DNA from: an uncultured Oscillospiraceae bacterium
Lineage (GTDB): Bacteria > Bacillota > Clostridia > Oscillospirales > Acutalibacteraceae
DNA length: 15,981 bases
Direction of reading: 5' to 3'
Assembly (NCBI GenBank): GCA_900547275.1
Contig: URGA01000043.1
Location: forward strand, 1 to 15,981
Notes under the pieces: model-generated
What the model was told of the DNA's origin: nothing
The model's input: the letters and a program-made list of their open reading frames with translations, nothing else
The model's database searches: none
Part shown: piece after piece, positions 1 through 8,170 of the stretch
Position numbering within the stretch: the first letter of the stretch is position 1
Layout of the letters: every line of letters starts with the position of its first letter
Translations under genes and position numbers: made by a program

Positions 1-881
1 TCATGGCCGCCGCCGAGACCTGCGCCTCTCTGGCGTCCTACAGCGTCGATTTCGTCGATGAATATAATTGCGGGCGATTTCTTTTTCGCCTGTTCAAACA
101 GGTCGCGGACACGGCTTGCGCCTACGCCGACATACATTTCAACAAAGTCTGAACCTGAAATTGAAAGGAAGGGAGCACCTGCTTCACCTGCAACTGCGCG
201 GGCAAGCAAAGTTTTACCTGTACCGGGAGGGCCTACAAGCAGAACACCTTTTGGAATTCTGGCGCCGAGTTCGGTAAACTTCTCCGGAGCTTTAAGAAAT
301 TCTACAAGTTCTGAAAGTTCTTCTTTCTCCTCGTCGCAGCCGGCAACATCGGCAAATGTTGTTGTACGCTTTTCATCCTCAACAAGACTTTTTGTGCGAA
401 TTTTGCCGAAGCCAAGCGTCTTGTTGGTGTCGTTCATCATTGCGGCGTTCATCTTCTTAAACGCGTAGAAACCAAGCCCAACAAGCACAACCAGCATAAG
501 CAGTGAGGGAAGCATGCTTGTTATCCAGCTTCCGGACGTGCCTTTTTTATAATTGTAAGTAATCTTTTTAGAATCGTCCTTCTGGGCGGCATTATACTCG
601 TCAACATCCTCGCGGATATCGTCAAGAAAATACGCCACATTCGGAACAGAATAACGCTGTTCTTTATCAGGTTTAGCGAATGTAGTGTAGGTCAGCGCGC
701 CACTGGAAAGATCAAGTTCAAAATCCTTGATTTCGTTTTTATCAAACATTTCAACAATCTGGGAATACTTCATTGAAGTATCTGTTGAATTAACAGATAA
801 AAACCAAACGGCAGCTATAAGCAAAACAGGAATAAGAATATAGAAAATAATTGATTTCCAGTTTTTTGCCATATTGTTCAT
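1..881 (-). CDS. ftsH: ATP-dependent zinc metalloprotease FtsH (partial, N-terminal 293 residues)
   Basis: FtsH is a membrane-anchored AAA+ protease that extracts and degrades damaged or unassembled membrane proteins and some regulators. Reading from the ATG at 881 gives 293 codons before the window edge. There is a first membrane helix at about residues 11-30, an extracytoplasmic domain to about 115, and a second helix at about 119-140. The AAA+ domain follows, with Walker A GPPGTGKT (217-224) and Walker B IIFIDEID (272-279). The window ends just after GGGH, inside the conserved GGGHDE stretch, so the rest of the AAA+ domain and the HEXXH protease domain lie outside. The ATG overlaps the tilS stop by 4 bases (ATGA), with a good GGAGGA ribosome site at 891-896, so the two genes are translationally coupled. 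It is the last visible gene of the rnj operon. The identification is secure from the motifs; the state of the C-terminus cannot be judged. Confidence 0.96.
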   Translation of the reverse strand, partial: MNNMAKNWKSIIFYILIPVLLIAAVWFLSVNSTDTSMKYSQIVEMFDKNEIKDFELDLSSGALTYTTFAKPDKEQRYSVPNVAYFLDDIREDVDEYNAAQKDDSKKITYNYKKGTSGSWITSMLPSLLMLVVLVGLGFYAFKKMNAAMMNDTNKTLGFGKIRTKSLVEDEKRTTTFADVAGCDEEKEELSELVEFLKAPEKFTELGARIPKGVLLVGPPGTGKTLLARAVAGEAGAPFLSISGSDFVEMYVGVGASRVRDLFEQAKKKSPAIIFIDEIDAVGRQRGAGLGGGH

Positions 882-2200
882 ACGTGTTTATCCTCCGTAA
901 GAGTTGTAACATAATAAATGCGCTTTGTTGAACTGTCAGGGACAACGCGCTCGTCACAGCAGCAGCCGATTACTCCGATAATACCGTCTTCGTCTGTTAC
1001 CACAATATTATCCCTGCGGTGCTCAACGGGTATACGATACTCATTGAACAGTTTTTTTAATGTTTTTGTGCATCCTCTGCCGGCAGGAGATATTCTGTCT
1101 CCTTCGGCTCTGGGTCTAAACGCAACATTGCCATTAATTTTATCACAATCGCAATAAAAATCAATTTGTATTTCAGATAATTCACGAATAGTTAAAAATT
1201 CATTAACAGAAACTGTCTTACCTGAGTAATTATATGTTCTGGCGGCGTCTGTTTCTCCAATTTCTTTTATTGAAAGAAAACAGCCGTCGGAAACGGCGCA
1301 TTTACCGCCCGGAAGCTGAACTCTGCCTTTTTCAAAAACAAGACGAACAACTTCTGAAAGATGAAAATGGTCAGGTGCAACGCCGTGTTTTACCATATAT
1401 TCCCCTGCCGCTCTTTTAACTTCGCTCTTTGTAAAAGTCTTTAACTTTTCGCAATCAAGTCCCTGAGGTTTCTCGGAGAGAGACAGAGCGAAAGAAGCGC
1501 CTGAAACAAGAGAAGCCTCGTCGTCCATAGCGTCGCTGATAAATCTTGCAACAGCCGTCTCAAACGACGGGTTGAGTTTTTTACACTCGGGAATAATTAT
1601 TTTTCTTATATAATTTCTTGTGTATTCTGTATCTTCATTAGTGCTGTCACAGCGGTATTCAATACCCATTTCTGAACATGCGCTTCTTATATCTTCAGAA
1701 GATACTTCAATAAGCGGGCGTATAATTTTGCCTCTTACAGGCGGTATTCCGCACATTCCTTTAAGGGATGTGCCCCTTATGAAACGAAACAAAACCGTTT
1801 CCGCGTTATCTGACAGATTATGTGCAGTGGCAATCTTGTCGCAGGGTATTTGCGAAAAGAAATCATAGCGCACTTTCCGGGCATATTCCTCAACGCCTGC
1901 TCCAGCTTTTTCAGCCTCGGCAGGCACGTCTGCAACTTTTATATAAAAAGGGATTTCTCGCGTCTTGCAAAAGCGCTCAACAAATCTTGCGTCTTCCTTA
2001 GATTCTTCCCCTCGAATTCCGTGCTCAACATGAGCGACGGCAATGTTCAAATTCAATTCATCTTTAACCGACAGCAGGAAATTTAGCAATAACATTGAAT
2101 CTGCTCCGCCGGACACAGCCGCAAGGACTGTATCTCCTCTGCTTATCATGTTATACTTTTCCGCTGTCTGCCTTACGGCTGAATACAGATTATCCGTCAT
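878..2200 (-). CDS. tilS: tRNA(Ile)-lysidine synthetase
   Basis: TilS joins lysine to C34 of the CAU-anticodon tRNA-Ile using ATP, converting it to lysidine so that AUA is read as Ile. It is essential in most bacteria and acts in the cytoplasm. The 440-residue protein has the N-type ATP pyrophosphatase P-loop SGGADS at residues 30-35, then the VEHGIRGEES and TAHNLSDNAETVLFR motifs typical of the family. Its C-terminal domain carries RPRAEGDRI...TLKKLFNEYRIP. The length is normal for a TilS with the full C-terminal domain. The ATG at 2200 lies inside the end of dnaB (11-base overlap) and has only a weak ribosome site, so translation probably depends on ribosomes finishing dnaB. Downstream it overlaps ftsH by 4 bases. 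In Bacillus, hprT sits between tilS and ftsH; it is absent here. Confidence 0.96.
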   Translation of the reverse strand: MTDNLYSAVRQTAEKYNMISRGDTVLAAVSGGADSMLLLNFLLSVKDELNLNIAVAHVEHGIRGEESKEDARFVERFCKTREIPFYIKVADVPAEAEKAGAGVEEYARKVRYDFFSQIPCDKIATAHNLSDNAETVLFRFIRGTSLKGMCGIPPVRGKIIRPLIEVSSEDIRSACSEMGIEYRCDSTNEDTEYTRNYIRKIIIPECKKLNPSFETAVARFISDAMDDEASLVSGASFALSLSEKPQGLDCEKLKTFTKSEVKRAAGEYMVKHGVAPDHFHLSEVVRLVFEKGRVQLPGGKCAVSDGCFLSIKEIGETDAARTYNYSGKTVSVNEFLTIRELSEIQIDFYCDCDKINGNVAFRPRAEGDRISPAGRGCTKTLKKLFNEYRIPVEHRRDNIVVTDEDGIIGVIGCCCDERVVPDSSTKRIYYVTTLTEDKHV

Positions 2201-3566
2201 AGCTTACTTTATCAACAGCACGGAAACGTGTGAACTCCTTATCAAACGTCATTTCAATCGTTGCGGTTGCACCGTGACGGTTCTTAGCAACAATAAGTTC
2301 TGTATGGTTTTCGTCCACATCGTCCTGCTTGTCCTCGTCGAGTTCGCTTTTATAGTATTCCTCACGGTACAGGAACATAACAATATCAGCGTCCTGCTCA
2401 ATTGAACCGGATTCACGCAGGTCTGACAGCTGAGGCTTATGGTTTTTGCCTCGTCCCTCCGTACTTCGTGCAAGCTGGGCGCAGCAGATAACCGGGATGT
2501 TAAGGTCTTTTGCCAGCATTTTAAGCTGTCTTGTGATTTCAGAAACTTCCTGAACACGATTTTCTTTTCTTGTTGAAGGTTTAACGAGTCCGAGATAGTC
2601 TATCATAATAATGTCTACGTCTTTCATTCTGCGTATTCTTGATTTTATCTCAGGAACTGTAATTGTGGAAGTATCGTCAAGATAAAGTTCAACGTCTGTA
2701 AACTGCCCTGCGGCATTGCCGAGACGGCGCCATTCGTCGTCGTCAAGCTCGCCTGTACGCAGTTTTGTGCTGGGAACGCCTGCTTGTGAAGCAAGAAGAC
2801 GCTCCGCAAGCTGTTCTTTAGTCATTTCAAGACTGAAGAAAACACATTTCTTCTTTGCCTTCATTGTAACATTTGAAGCCAGGTTAAGCGCAAAGGAGGT
2901 TTTACCCATCGCAGGACGTGCGCCGATAAGGATAAAGTCTGATCTGTTAAGACCTGTAATACACTTATCAAGCGTGCCGAAACCTGTTGGAATTCCCTTG
3001 TATTTATCTTTGTCCTCGCCGGTAAGTTTGCCAAGACGGTCGTAAACGCCGTTTACAATTATCTCACTTACTTTCGTAGGACCGTTTGTATCTTTTCCCT
3101 GGCGAATATCATAAATCTTCTGCTCGGCGGAATCAAGAATGGCAGAGGCGTCGCCCTCTCCGCTTGAAGCCTGTTCGGTAATCTCACGGGCAACACGAAT
3201 AAGGGAGCGAAGATAGAACTGCTCCTTAACGATTTTAGCATAATTGACTACGTTTGCCGTAGAAGGAACGCTGTTTGCCAGCTGAAGCAGGTAGTCTCTT
3301 CCTCCCGCCTCGTCGTAATGGCCTTCCTTAGCAAGAACGTCCGCAATAAGCACAGGGTCAATCTGCGCCTGGGACGAAGTATACATGGAAAGCATTGCGC
3401 CGAAAATAGCGCGGTGCTGGGGCAGGTAAAAACTTTCAGCCTTAAGATGCTGAATTACTTCCTCCATGCACGAAGAGTCAAGCAGAATACTGCCGAGAAC
3501 GCTCTGCTCCGCTTCAAGATTATACGGCATTGAAACGCCGCTTGTGATTAAAGTGCTGTCTGCCAT
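2190..3566 (-). CDS. dnaB: Replicative DNA helicase DnaB (DnaC in Bacillus)
   Basis: This is the hexameric 5'-to-3' helicase that unwinds DNA at the replication fork and recruits primase. The 458-residue protein has an N-terminal DnaB domain (about 14-115, beginning PYNLEAEQSVLGS) and a linker. The RecA-like C-terminal domain carries Walker A GARPAMGKT (215-223), the sensor segment FFSLEMTKEQL, and a Walker B strand ending IIMIDYLGL. It also has the DLRESGSIEQDAD loop and a C-terminal AKNRHGATAT segment, all typical of the family. There is no sign of an intein. The start lies 22 bases after rplI, with a modest GGTGA ribosome site 7 bases upstream. The rplI-dnaB pair is a conserved Firmicutes arrangement. 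The end overlaps tilS by 11 bases. Confidence 0.97.
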   Translation of the reverse strand: MADSTLITSGVSMPYNLEAEQSVLGSILLDSSCMEEVIQHLKAESFYLPQHRAIFGAMLSMYTSSQAQIDPVLIADVLAKEGHYDEAGGRDYLLQLANSVPSTANVVNYAKIVKEQFYLRSLIRVAREITEQASSGEGDASAILDSAEQKIYDIRQGKDTNGPTKVSEIIVNGVYDRLGKLTGEDKDKYKGIPTGFGTLDKCITGLNRSDFILIGARPAMGKTSFALNLASNVTMKAKKKCVFFSLEMTKEQLAERLLASQAGVPSTKLRTGELDDDEWRRLGNAAGQFTDVELYLDDTSTITVPEIKSRIRRMKDVDIIMIDYLGLVKPSTRKENRVQEVSEITRQLKMLAKDLNIPVICCAQLARSTEGRGKNHKPQLSDLRESGSIEQDADIVMFLYREEYYKSELDEDKQDDVDENHTELIVAKNRHGATATIEMTFDKEFTRFRAVDKVSYDG

Positions 3567-3588
3567 TATAATTCACCGTTAAAATTCA

Positions 3589-4032
3589 TCACGCTTCCGC
3601 AACCTGAATGTAAACAGTAGCGGAAATACCCTGGTATACTTTAATTTCAGCTTTTACAGTGCCGAAACTCTTAATATCTTCCATAACGATTTTACGCTTG
3701 TCAACGTCAATACCGGCGCTCTTTTTGATCTCTGCGGCAACATCCTTTGATGTTACAGAGCCAAAAAGTTTTCCGTTTGCTCCCGCTTTTGCGGTAAATT
3801 TAAACGTTTTGCCCTCAAGCTGTTTAGCCGCTTCCTGGGCTGCTTTTATCTCTTCTGCTTTATGGAATTTCTTTGCAGATTCCTTGTTGTTAAATTCGTT
3901 CATTGCTGTGGCGTTTGCCTCTACAGCAAGACCCTTCGGGAAAAGATAATTTCTTGCGTAACCGTCTGACGCATTTACAAGATCTCCCTTTTTACCGAGA
4001 GATTTAACGTCCTGTTTGAGTATTACTTTCAT
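3589..4032 (-). CDS. rplI: 50S ribosomal protein L9 (bL9)
   Basis: bL9 binds 23S rRNA near the base of the L1 stalk and helps maintain reading frame; it is usually non-essential. The protein is 147 residues, the normal family length. The N-terminal RNA-binding domain has MKVILKQDVKSLGKKGD and the signature GYARNYLFPKGLA at residues 24-36. A long, Ala/Glu/Lys-rich connecting helix (about 45-75) follows, then the C-terminal domain with GKLFGSVTSKDVA. The ribosome site GGAGA precedes the ATG, and the gene lies 10 bases after rnj. Its place between RNase J and dnaB differs from Bacillus, where gdpP (yybT) precedes rplI. Confidence 0.97.
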   Translation of the reverse strand: MKVILKQDVKSLGKKGDLVNASDGYARNYLFPKGLAVEANATAMNEFNNKESAKKFHKAEEIKAAQEAAKQLEGKTFKFTAKAGANGKLFGSVTSKDVAAEIKKSAGIDVDKRKIVMEDIKSFGTVKAEIKVYQGISATVYIQVAEA

Positions 4033-4042
4033 TGTTATTCTC

Positions 4043-5815
4043 CTATATTTCCATTAGAATGGGCAGTATCATCGGACTGCGTTTTGTCTTTTCATACATA
4101 AGGTGGGATACTTCGTCGCGCAGTTTCTGCTTAACTGTATTCCAATCGTGAGCTCTTGTATCATAATAATCATAAATTACATGACACGCAAGGTCTCGCG
4201 CCTTATTCATAAGGTCCTCGTTTTCACGGACATAAACAAATCCGCGAGACACAACATCAGGACCGCTTACAACTTCTCCGCTGGCTGAATCAATCGTTGC
4301 AACGATAATTATAATACCATCCTGAGAAAGATGTTTTCTGTCGTTAAGAACAATATTTCCTACATCGCCGACGCCGATACCGTCAACGTATATATCTCCT
4401 GCGGGAACTGAATCTGTCTTCGCTATTGACGACTTGCTCAAAGTGATCTTGTCGCCGATATCTCCGATATAAATGTTTTTTGGATCAATACCCATTGAAA
4501 CCGCAAGATTAGCGTGCTTTTGCAGGTGCTTCTGCTCGCCGTGAACAGGAATAAAGTACTTCGGTCTAACAAGGCCCATCATAAGTTTGAGATCTTCCTG
4601 GCAGGCGTGACCGCTGACATGGACTTCATACATTTTTTCATATATTACGTCAACGCCGCGTCTCATAAGCTCGTTTACAACGTTGCCCACCATTTTTTCA
4701 TTTCCGGGAATAGGCGTAGCCGAAATAATAACGTAATCATTAGGCCCGATATTGACCTTACGATGTTCGCCGAAAGCAATCCTCGTAAGAGCAGACATCG
4801 GCTCGCCCTGAGAACCGGTTGTAATAATAACAAGTTTATCGTCGGGATAATTCTTGATAGTATCAATGCTGACAAGAATATTTTCAGGAACATTGAGATA
4901 ACCGAGATCCTGACCTACCTGAACTAGATTTTCAAGGCTTCTGCCGACAACGGCAACCTTTCTTCCTCTTGACTGGGCAACATCAATAATCTGCTGAACA
5001 CGGTGAATATTTGAAGCGAAAGTAGCAACAACTATTCTCTTGTTCTTTGCTTTTCTGAACAGCTGCTCGAAACTTTCTCCTACCGTCTTTTCACTCATTG
5101 TATAGCCGGGACGTTCCGCGTTTGTTGAATCTGACAAAAGAGCAAGAACACCTTTTTTGCCGTATTCCGCAAAGCGGGTAAGATCGATCATATCACCGTC
5201 AACGGGAGTTGTATCTATCTTGAAGTCACCCGTCTGGATAATAACGCCTGCAGGACATTTTACAGCAATTCCCACAGCGTCAGGGATAGAGTGATTAACG
5301 TGGATAAATTCGATATTAAATGCACCGAGAGTAATATTGTCTCTTGGCTTTATCTCGACAAGCTTTGTTCTGTTGAGTAATCCGTGCTCACGAAGTTTGC
5401 CCTCAATAAGACCAATCGTCAGCTTAGTTGAATAAATCGGCACATTAACTTTTTTTAGCAGATAAGCAAGTCCGCCGATATGGTCCTCGTGGCCGTGAGT
5501 AACGATTACACCCTTAATTTTATCAGCGTTACTCTCAACGTAACTGAAATCAGGGATAACCAGGTCAACACCCGGAAGATCCGCTGTCGGAAAAGAAAGA
5601 CCGCAGTCAACGATAAACATATCGTCTTTATACTGATATACGGTCATATTTTTACCAATTTCGTTCATTCCGCCCAGAAAGGCAATGCTTACGGACTCCT
5701 CCGGTTTTCTTGCTCTGGCGGCGCCTTTTTTAGCAGGTCTGCGGTATGTGTATCGTCTGCGGGAATTCCGTTTTCCGGCAGATTCAGTACCTTCAGACTT
5801 ATTCTGATTTATCAT
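4043..5815 (-). CDS. rnj: Ribonuclease J
   Basis: RNase J is a metallo-beta-lactamase/beta-CASP ribonuclease with endonuclease and 5'-to-3' exonuclease activity, central to mRNA decay and 16S rRNA maturation in Firmicutes. The 590-residue protein has a basic, probably disordered N-terminal extension (about 1-40, rich in Arg/Lys). The catalytic domain starts at about 42. The zinc motif HGHEDH is at 107-112, with further ligands His172/His175 (HVNHS) and Asp197 (TGDFKID). The beta-CASP region contains GRSLENL and ITTGSQGEPMSAL. A late PVHGEQKHL motif supplies the last metal histidine, and a C-terminal domain follows. A strong ribosome site, AGGAGG, sits just upstream of the ATG at 5815. It is the first gene of the operon and has its own consensus promoter. 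Whether it corresponds to J1 or J2 cannot be decided from one copy. Confidence 0.95.
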   Translation of the reverse strand: MINQNKSEGTESAGKRNSRRRYTYRRPAKKGAARARKPEESVSIAFLGGMNEIGKNMTVYQYKDDMFIVDCGLSFPTADLPGVDLVIPDFSYVESNADKIKGVIVTHGHEDHIGGLAYLLKKVNVPIYSTKLTIGLIEGKLREHGLLNRTKLVEIKPRDNITLGAFNIEFIHVNHSIPDAVGIAVKCPAGVIIQTGDFKIDTTPVDGDMIDLTRFAEYGKKGVLALLSDSTNAERPGYTMSEKTVGESFEQLFRKAKNKRIVVATFASNIHRVQQIIDVAQSRGRKVAVVGRSLENLVQVGQDLGYLNVPENILVSIDTIKNYPDDKLVIITTGSQGEPMSALTRIAFGEHRKVNIGPNDYVIISATPIPGNEKMVGNVVNELMRRGVDVIYEKMYEVHVSGHACQEDLKLMMGLVRPKYFIPVHGEQKHLQKHANLAVSMGIDPKNIYIGDIGDKITLSKSSIAKTDSVPAGDIYVDGIGVGDVGNIVLNDRKHLSQDGIIIIVATIDSASGEVVSGPDVVSRGFVYVRENEDLMNKARDLACHVIYDYYDTRAHDWNTVKQKLRDEVSHLMYEKTKRSPMILPILMEI

Positions 5816-5871
5816 TCTGTTGATTCCTCCTATAATAATAAATTTTCTCCGTCCAACATAAATTACAATAT

Positions 5872-5900
5872 ATAATAGATTAAAAACGATTGATTGTCAA
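5872..5900 (-). promoter_or_regulatory. Sigma-A promoter for the rnj-rplI-dnaB-tilS-ftsH operon
   Basis: On the minus strand a perfect -35 TTGACA (5895-5900) is followed by a 17-base spacer and a -10 TATTAT (5872-5877, 5 of 6 to consensus). The predicted transcript start is near 5865, leaving a leader of about 50 bases before the rnj ATG, with the ribosome site inside it. No other convincing promoter was seen within the operon, so this is probably the main one. Confidence 0.85.
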
Positions 5901-5923
5901 GTCGAACAGACCGACCTTCCATA

Positions 5924-5952
5924 TTGATTATTACCTCTTTTCATGCTAAAAT
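5924..5952 (+). promoter_or_regulatory. Sigma-A promoter for rnhA-tam
   Basis: TTGATT (5924-5929) is followed by 17 bases and then TAAAAT (5947-5952), with an extended -10 TGC just before it (5944-5946). The predicted start near 5959 gives a leader of only about 15 bases, which still contains the GAGGT ribosome site at 5961-5965. It lies back to back with the rnj promoter on the other strand. Confidence 0.7.
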
Positions 5953-5973
5953 ATTCCCGCGAGGTATAACAAA

Positions 5974-6408
5974 ATGAAGAAAGTAGAAATCTATACTGAC
6001 GGCGCCTGTTCAGGCAATCCCGGCAAGGGCGGATGGGGCGCTGTTCTTGTTTACAAAAACAACGAAAAGGAAATCAGCGGTTACGATGAAAGCACAACAA
6101 ATAACCGCATGGAGCTGACAGCGGTAATTGAAGCGCTCTCAAGCCTTAAAGAGCCCTGCGAGGTTCTTCTCACCACCGATTCAAAATACGTTTGTGACGC
6201 CGTAACAAAGGGCTGGGTTTATTCATGGAAGAAAAACGGCTGGCGCAAGGCGGACAAAAAGCCTGCCCTAAACGTTGATCTTTGGGAAAAACTTCTGCCT
6301 CTGCTGGAAAAGCACAGCGTAGAATGGAACTGGGTAAAAGGCCACGCAGGCCATCCCTATAACGAAAGGTGCGACGCACTCGCTGTTGAAGAATATCAGC
6401 GACGTTAA
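5974..6408 (+). CDS. rnhA: Ribonuclease HI
   Basis: RNase HI cuts the RNA strand of RNA-DNA hybrids, removing R-loops and primer RNA. The 144-residue protein is a full-length, single-domain enzyme. All catalytic residues of the E. coli type are visible at near-identical positions: Asp9 (YTDGACSGNPG), Glu47 (NNRMELTA), Asp69 (TTDSKYV), His124 (VKGHAGH) and Asp134 (ERCDALA). The basic-protrusion region (GWVYSWKKNGWRKADKKP) is also present. The ATG follows GAGGT by 8 bases. It is transcribed away from the RNase J operon and is followed 24 bases later by tam, with no terminator between, so the two are probably co-transcribed. Confidence 0.97.
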   Translation: MKKVEIYTDGACSGNPGKGGWGAVLVYKNNEKEISGYDESTTNNRMELTAVIEALSSLKEPCEVLLTTDSKYVCDAVTKGWVYSWKKNGWRKADKKPALNVDLWEKLLPLLEKHSVEWNWVKGHAGHPYNERCDALAVEEYQRR

Positions 6409-6432
6409 AAAAATGAAAACGGAGATGATAAA

Positions 6433-7203
6433 ATGAACGACTGGAATCCAGAACAATACATAAAATTCATCAACGAAAGAACTCAACCGTCAATAGATCT
6501 TGCTAATCGCATTGAAGTTGATGAGCCAAATTCGATAATAGATATAGGATGCGGTCCGGGGAACAGTACTGCCGTGCTTGCTAAGAAATTTCCCAGCGCT
6601 CATATTATAGGCGCGGACAACTCAAAAAACATGGTGGAAAAAGCAAAATACCAATATCCCGCTCTTGATTTTATTTTATTTGACGCTGAAAATGATTTTC
6701 CGGAACTGAAAGAAAAATTTGACGTAGTCTTTTCAAATGCCTGCATCCAATGGGTTGCAAACCACAGAAAACTGCTTACAGACATGATGTCTGTATTAAA
6801 AGACAACGGAATAATGGCAGTTCAAATTCCAATGAACAGCAAAGAACCTATCCACCAAATTATTAACGATATTGCTGAAAGCGACAAATGGAAAGGAAAA
6901 TTTTCTGAAAAGCGGGTATTCTACACACTCGCCCAAAGCGAATACTACGATCTTCTTTCTGAAATCTCCTCTGACTTTACAATGTGGGAAACAATTTATT
7001 TTCACAGAATGCCGTCTCACGAAAGTATAATCGAATGGTACCGAAGTACAGGTCTGCGTCCATACCTCAACAAGCTTTCGAAACAAGACGCAAAAGATTT
7101 TGAGAAAGATATTTATGAAGAATTAGTCAAAGCATACCCGGTTCAAAAAAACGGGGAAATAATATTCAGATTTCCAAGACTATTCTTTACAGCAATAAAA
7201 TAA
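6433..7203 (+). CDS. tam: Trans-aconitate 2-methyltransferase-like SAM methyltransferase
   Basis: Tam methylates trans-aconitate, an inhibitory by-product of the citrate-aconitate pathway, using S-adenosylmethionine. The 256-residue protein is a class I SAM methyltransferase with the SAM-binding motif I DIGCGPGNST (37-46), an acidic strand end GADNSKNM (60-67) and the motif SNACIQW. Similarity to E. coli Tam as I recall it runs the whole length: N-terminal DWNPEQY, an AVQIP segment, the C-terminal MPSHESIIEWYRSTGLRPYL, and the ending FRFPRLFFTAIK. These are more specific than a generic methyltransferase match, but the substrate is inferred. The ribosome site GGAGATG lies at 6421-6427, 5 bases before the ATG. 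It follows rnhA and ends in a strong terminator. Confidence 0.85.
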   Translation: MNDWNPEQYIKFINERTQPSIDLANRIEVDEPNSIIDIGCGPGNSTAVLAKKFPSAHIIGADNSKNMVEKAKYQYPALDFILFDAENDFPELKEKFDVVFSNACIQWVANHRKLLTDMMSVLKDNGIMAVQIPMNSKEPIHQIINDIAESDKWKGKFSEKRVFYTLAQSEYYDLLSEISSDFTMWETIYFHRMPSHESIIEWYRSTGLRPYLNKLSKQDAKDFEKDIYEELVKAYPVQKNGEIIFRFPRLFFTAIK

Positions 7204-7215
7204 TGAAAACAAAAA

Positions 7216-7256
7216 GCGCACACATGAATTTCTTTCATGTGTGCGCATATTTTTTA
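7216..7256. terminator. Bidirectional rho-independent terminator between tam and the DUF4085-like gene
   Basis: A 13-bp perfect stem (7216-7228 with 7234-7246) with a 5-base loop is followed on the plus strand by a T-rich tract (7247-7255). On the minus strand the hairpin is followed by TTTTTGTTTT, so it should stop convergent transcription both ways. The stop codon of the minus-strand gene (7254-7256) lies in the plus-strand T tract. Confidence 0.9.
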
Positions 7257-8135
7257 TACCTGTTCTGCGTGAACAGTTGATTTAATGGGAATGTGACGCT
7301 CGATTGCCGCCGTAAGAGACGGAGATAAAGCGATGGCCTCAAGATAATCGTCAAAATTATCATACAGGTCCGAACAGATTGTATCGCTGAGATTTTCTAA
7401 TTCGCCCTCAGGCGGATAATAGAAAGAAATTGTCAACTGATAAATTCCGTTTCTTGCGTAAAGCTGTCTGGTAAAAATGAGCTCAAACATTTCCTCGCAG
7501 GCAGAATTGAAAATACCGGATTCAAATCTGTAAAGATTATTATCTACAATTCGGTATGTACTGATACTTTTGAGGAATTTAACCAGATTTTCTTTTGAAG
7601 GCCTGTCATAATCAAGATCTGCTTCTTCGGCACAGAGAGATGTTATTGACTCCAGCGTTTCAGCCAAGCCTGACTCAGTGCTTTCGGTATAATCGGTATA
7701 AACGCACTCTACGTGGCTGAAGCAGACTGTAAAATAATATAACTCTCCGCTTTCATCAGTCAGAAGAGCAGAAAGGACAAAGCCGCCTGCCCCGACGCCG
7801 ACTTCCTCATGGAGCCAAATCTTGCCGGCGGGGTCGCATTCCTCCTCTGTTATATCTGCATCGTAAAGATAAAGTCTTTCGATATCAGAAAAGCCCTGTG
7901 AGTTGTCAAACTCAATTACAAGAGCGTCCCTGTCTCTGCTCACGCTCTTAATAATATTGTTGTGAAAAGTGATACGAAGGCAGTCAGGAAGTTTGCCCTC
8001 TATTTTTGAGAGCTTCTTCTGGTATTCAATCATAGTTGTATCACGTTTTTTTCTGCGATGATGCTTTGATTTTTCGGCGCTTCCCTGTTGTTCCTGAAGA
8101 GACGCCGTATACCATTCTTTTGTAAAATACTCCAT
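7254..8135 (-). CDS. Hypothetical protein, N-terminus resembling DUF4085 family
   Basis: Function unknown. The 293-residue protein has no signal peptide and no membrane segment, so it is probably cytoplasmic. The opening MEYFTKEWY resembles the start of DUF4085-family proteins as I remember them, but this cannot be confirmed here. A short basic patch (KHHRRKKR, about 24-31) follows. From about 50 to 145 there is a beta-rich region with HEEVGVGAGGFVLSALL and ELYYFTVCFSHVEC. The second half is acidic and ends HIPIKSTVHAEQV. No catalytic motif was recognised. The start has a good AAGGAGA ribosome site. It is the last gene of the run nanA, membrane protein, acyltransferase and this gene, 35 bases after the acyltransferase, and it converges on tam at a shared terminator. 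Confidence 0.85.
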   Translation of the reverse strand: MEYFTKEWYTASLQEQQGSAEKSKHHRRKKRDTTMIEYQKKLSKIEGKLPDCLRITFHNNIIKSVSRDRDALVIEFDNSQGFSDIERLYLYDADITEEECDPAGKIWLHEEVGVGAGGFVLSALLTDESGELYYFTVCFSHVECVYTDYTESTESGLAETLESITSLCAEEADLDYDRPSKENLVKFLKSISTYRIVDNNLYRFESGIFNSACEEMFELIFTRQLYARNGIYQLTISFYYPPEGELENLSDTICSDLYDNFDDYLEAIALSPSLTAAIERHIPIKSTVHAEQV

Positions 8136-8170
8136 TGTGTCTCCTTAGCTTTTCAACCTGTTATACTAAA

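Noticed and set aside
58..468. Open frames on the plus strand opposite ftsH, and similar long frames opposite dnaB, rnj, potD and fliB.
   Set aside because: They lie antisense to clearly conserved genes, have no ribosome sites and give no recognisable protein; they are shadows of coding bias.
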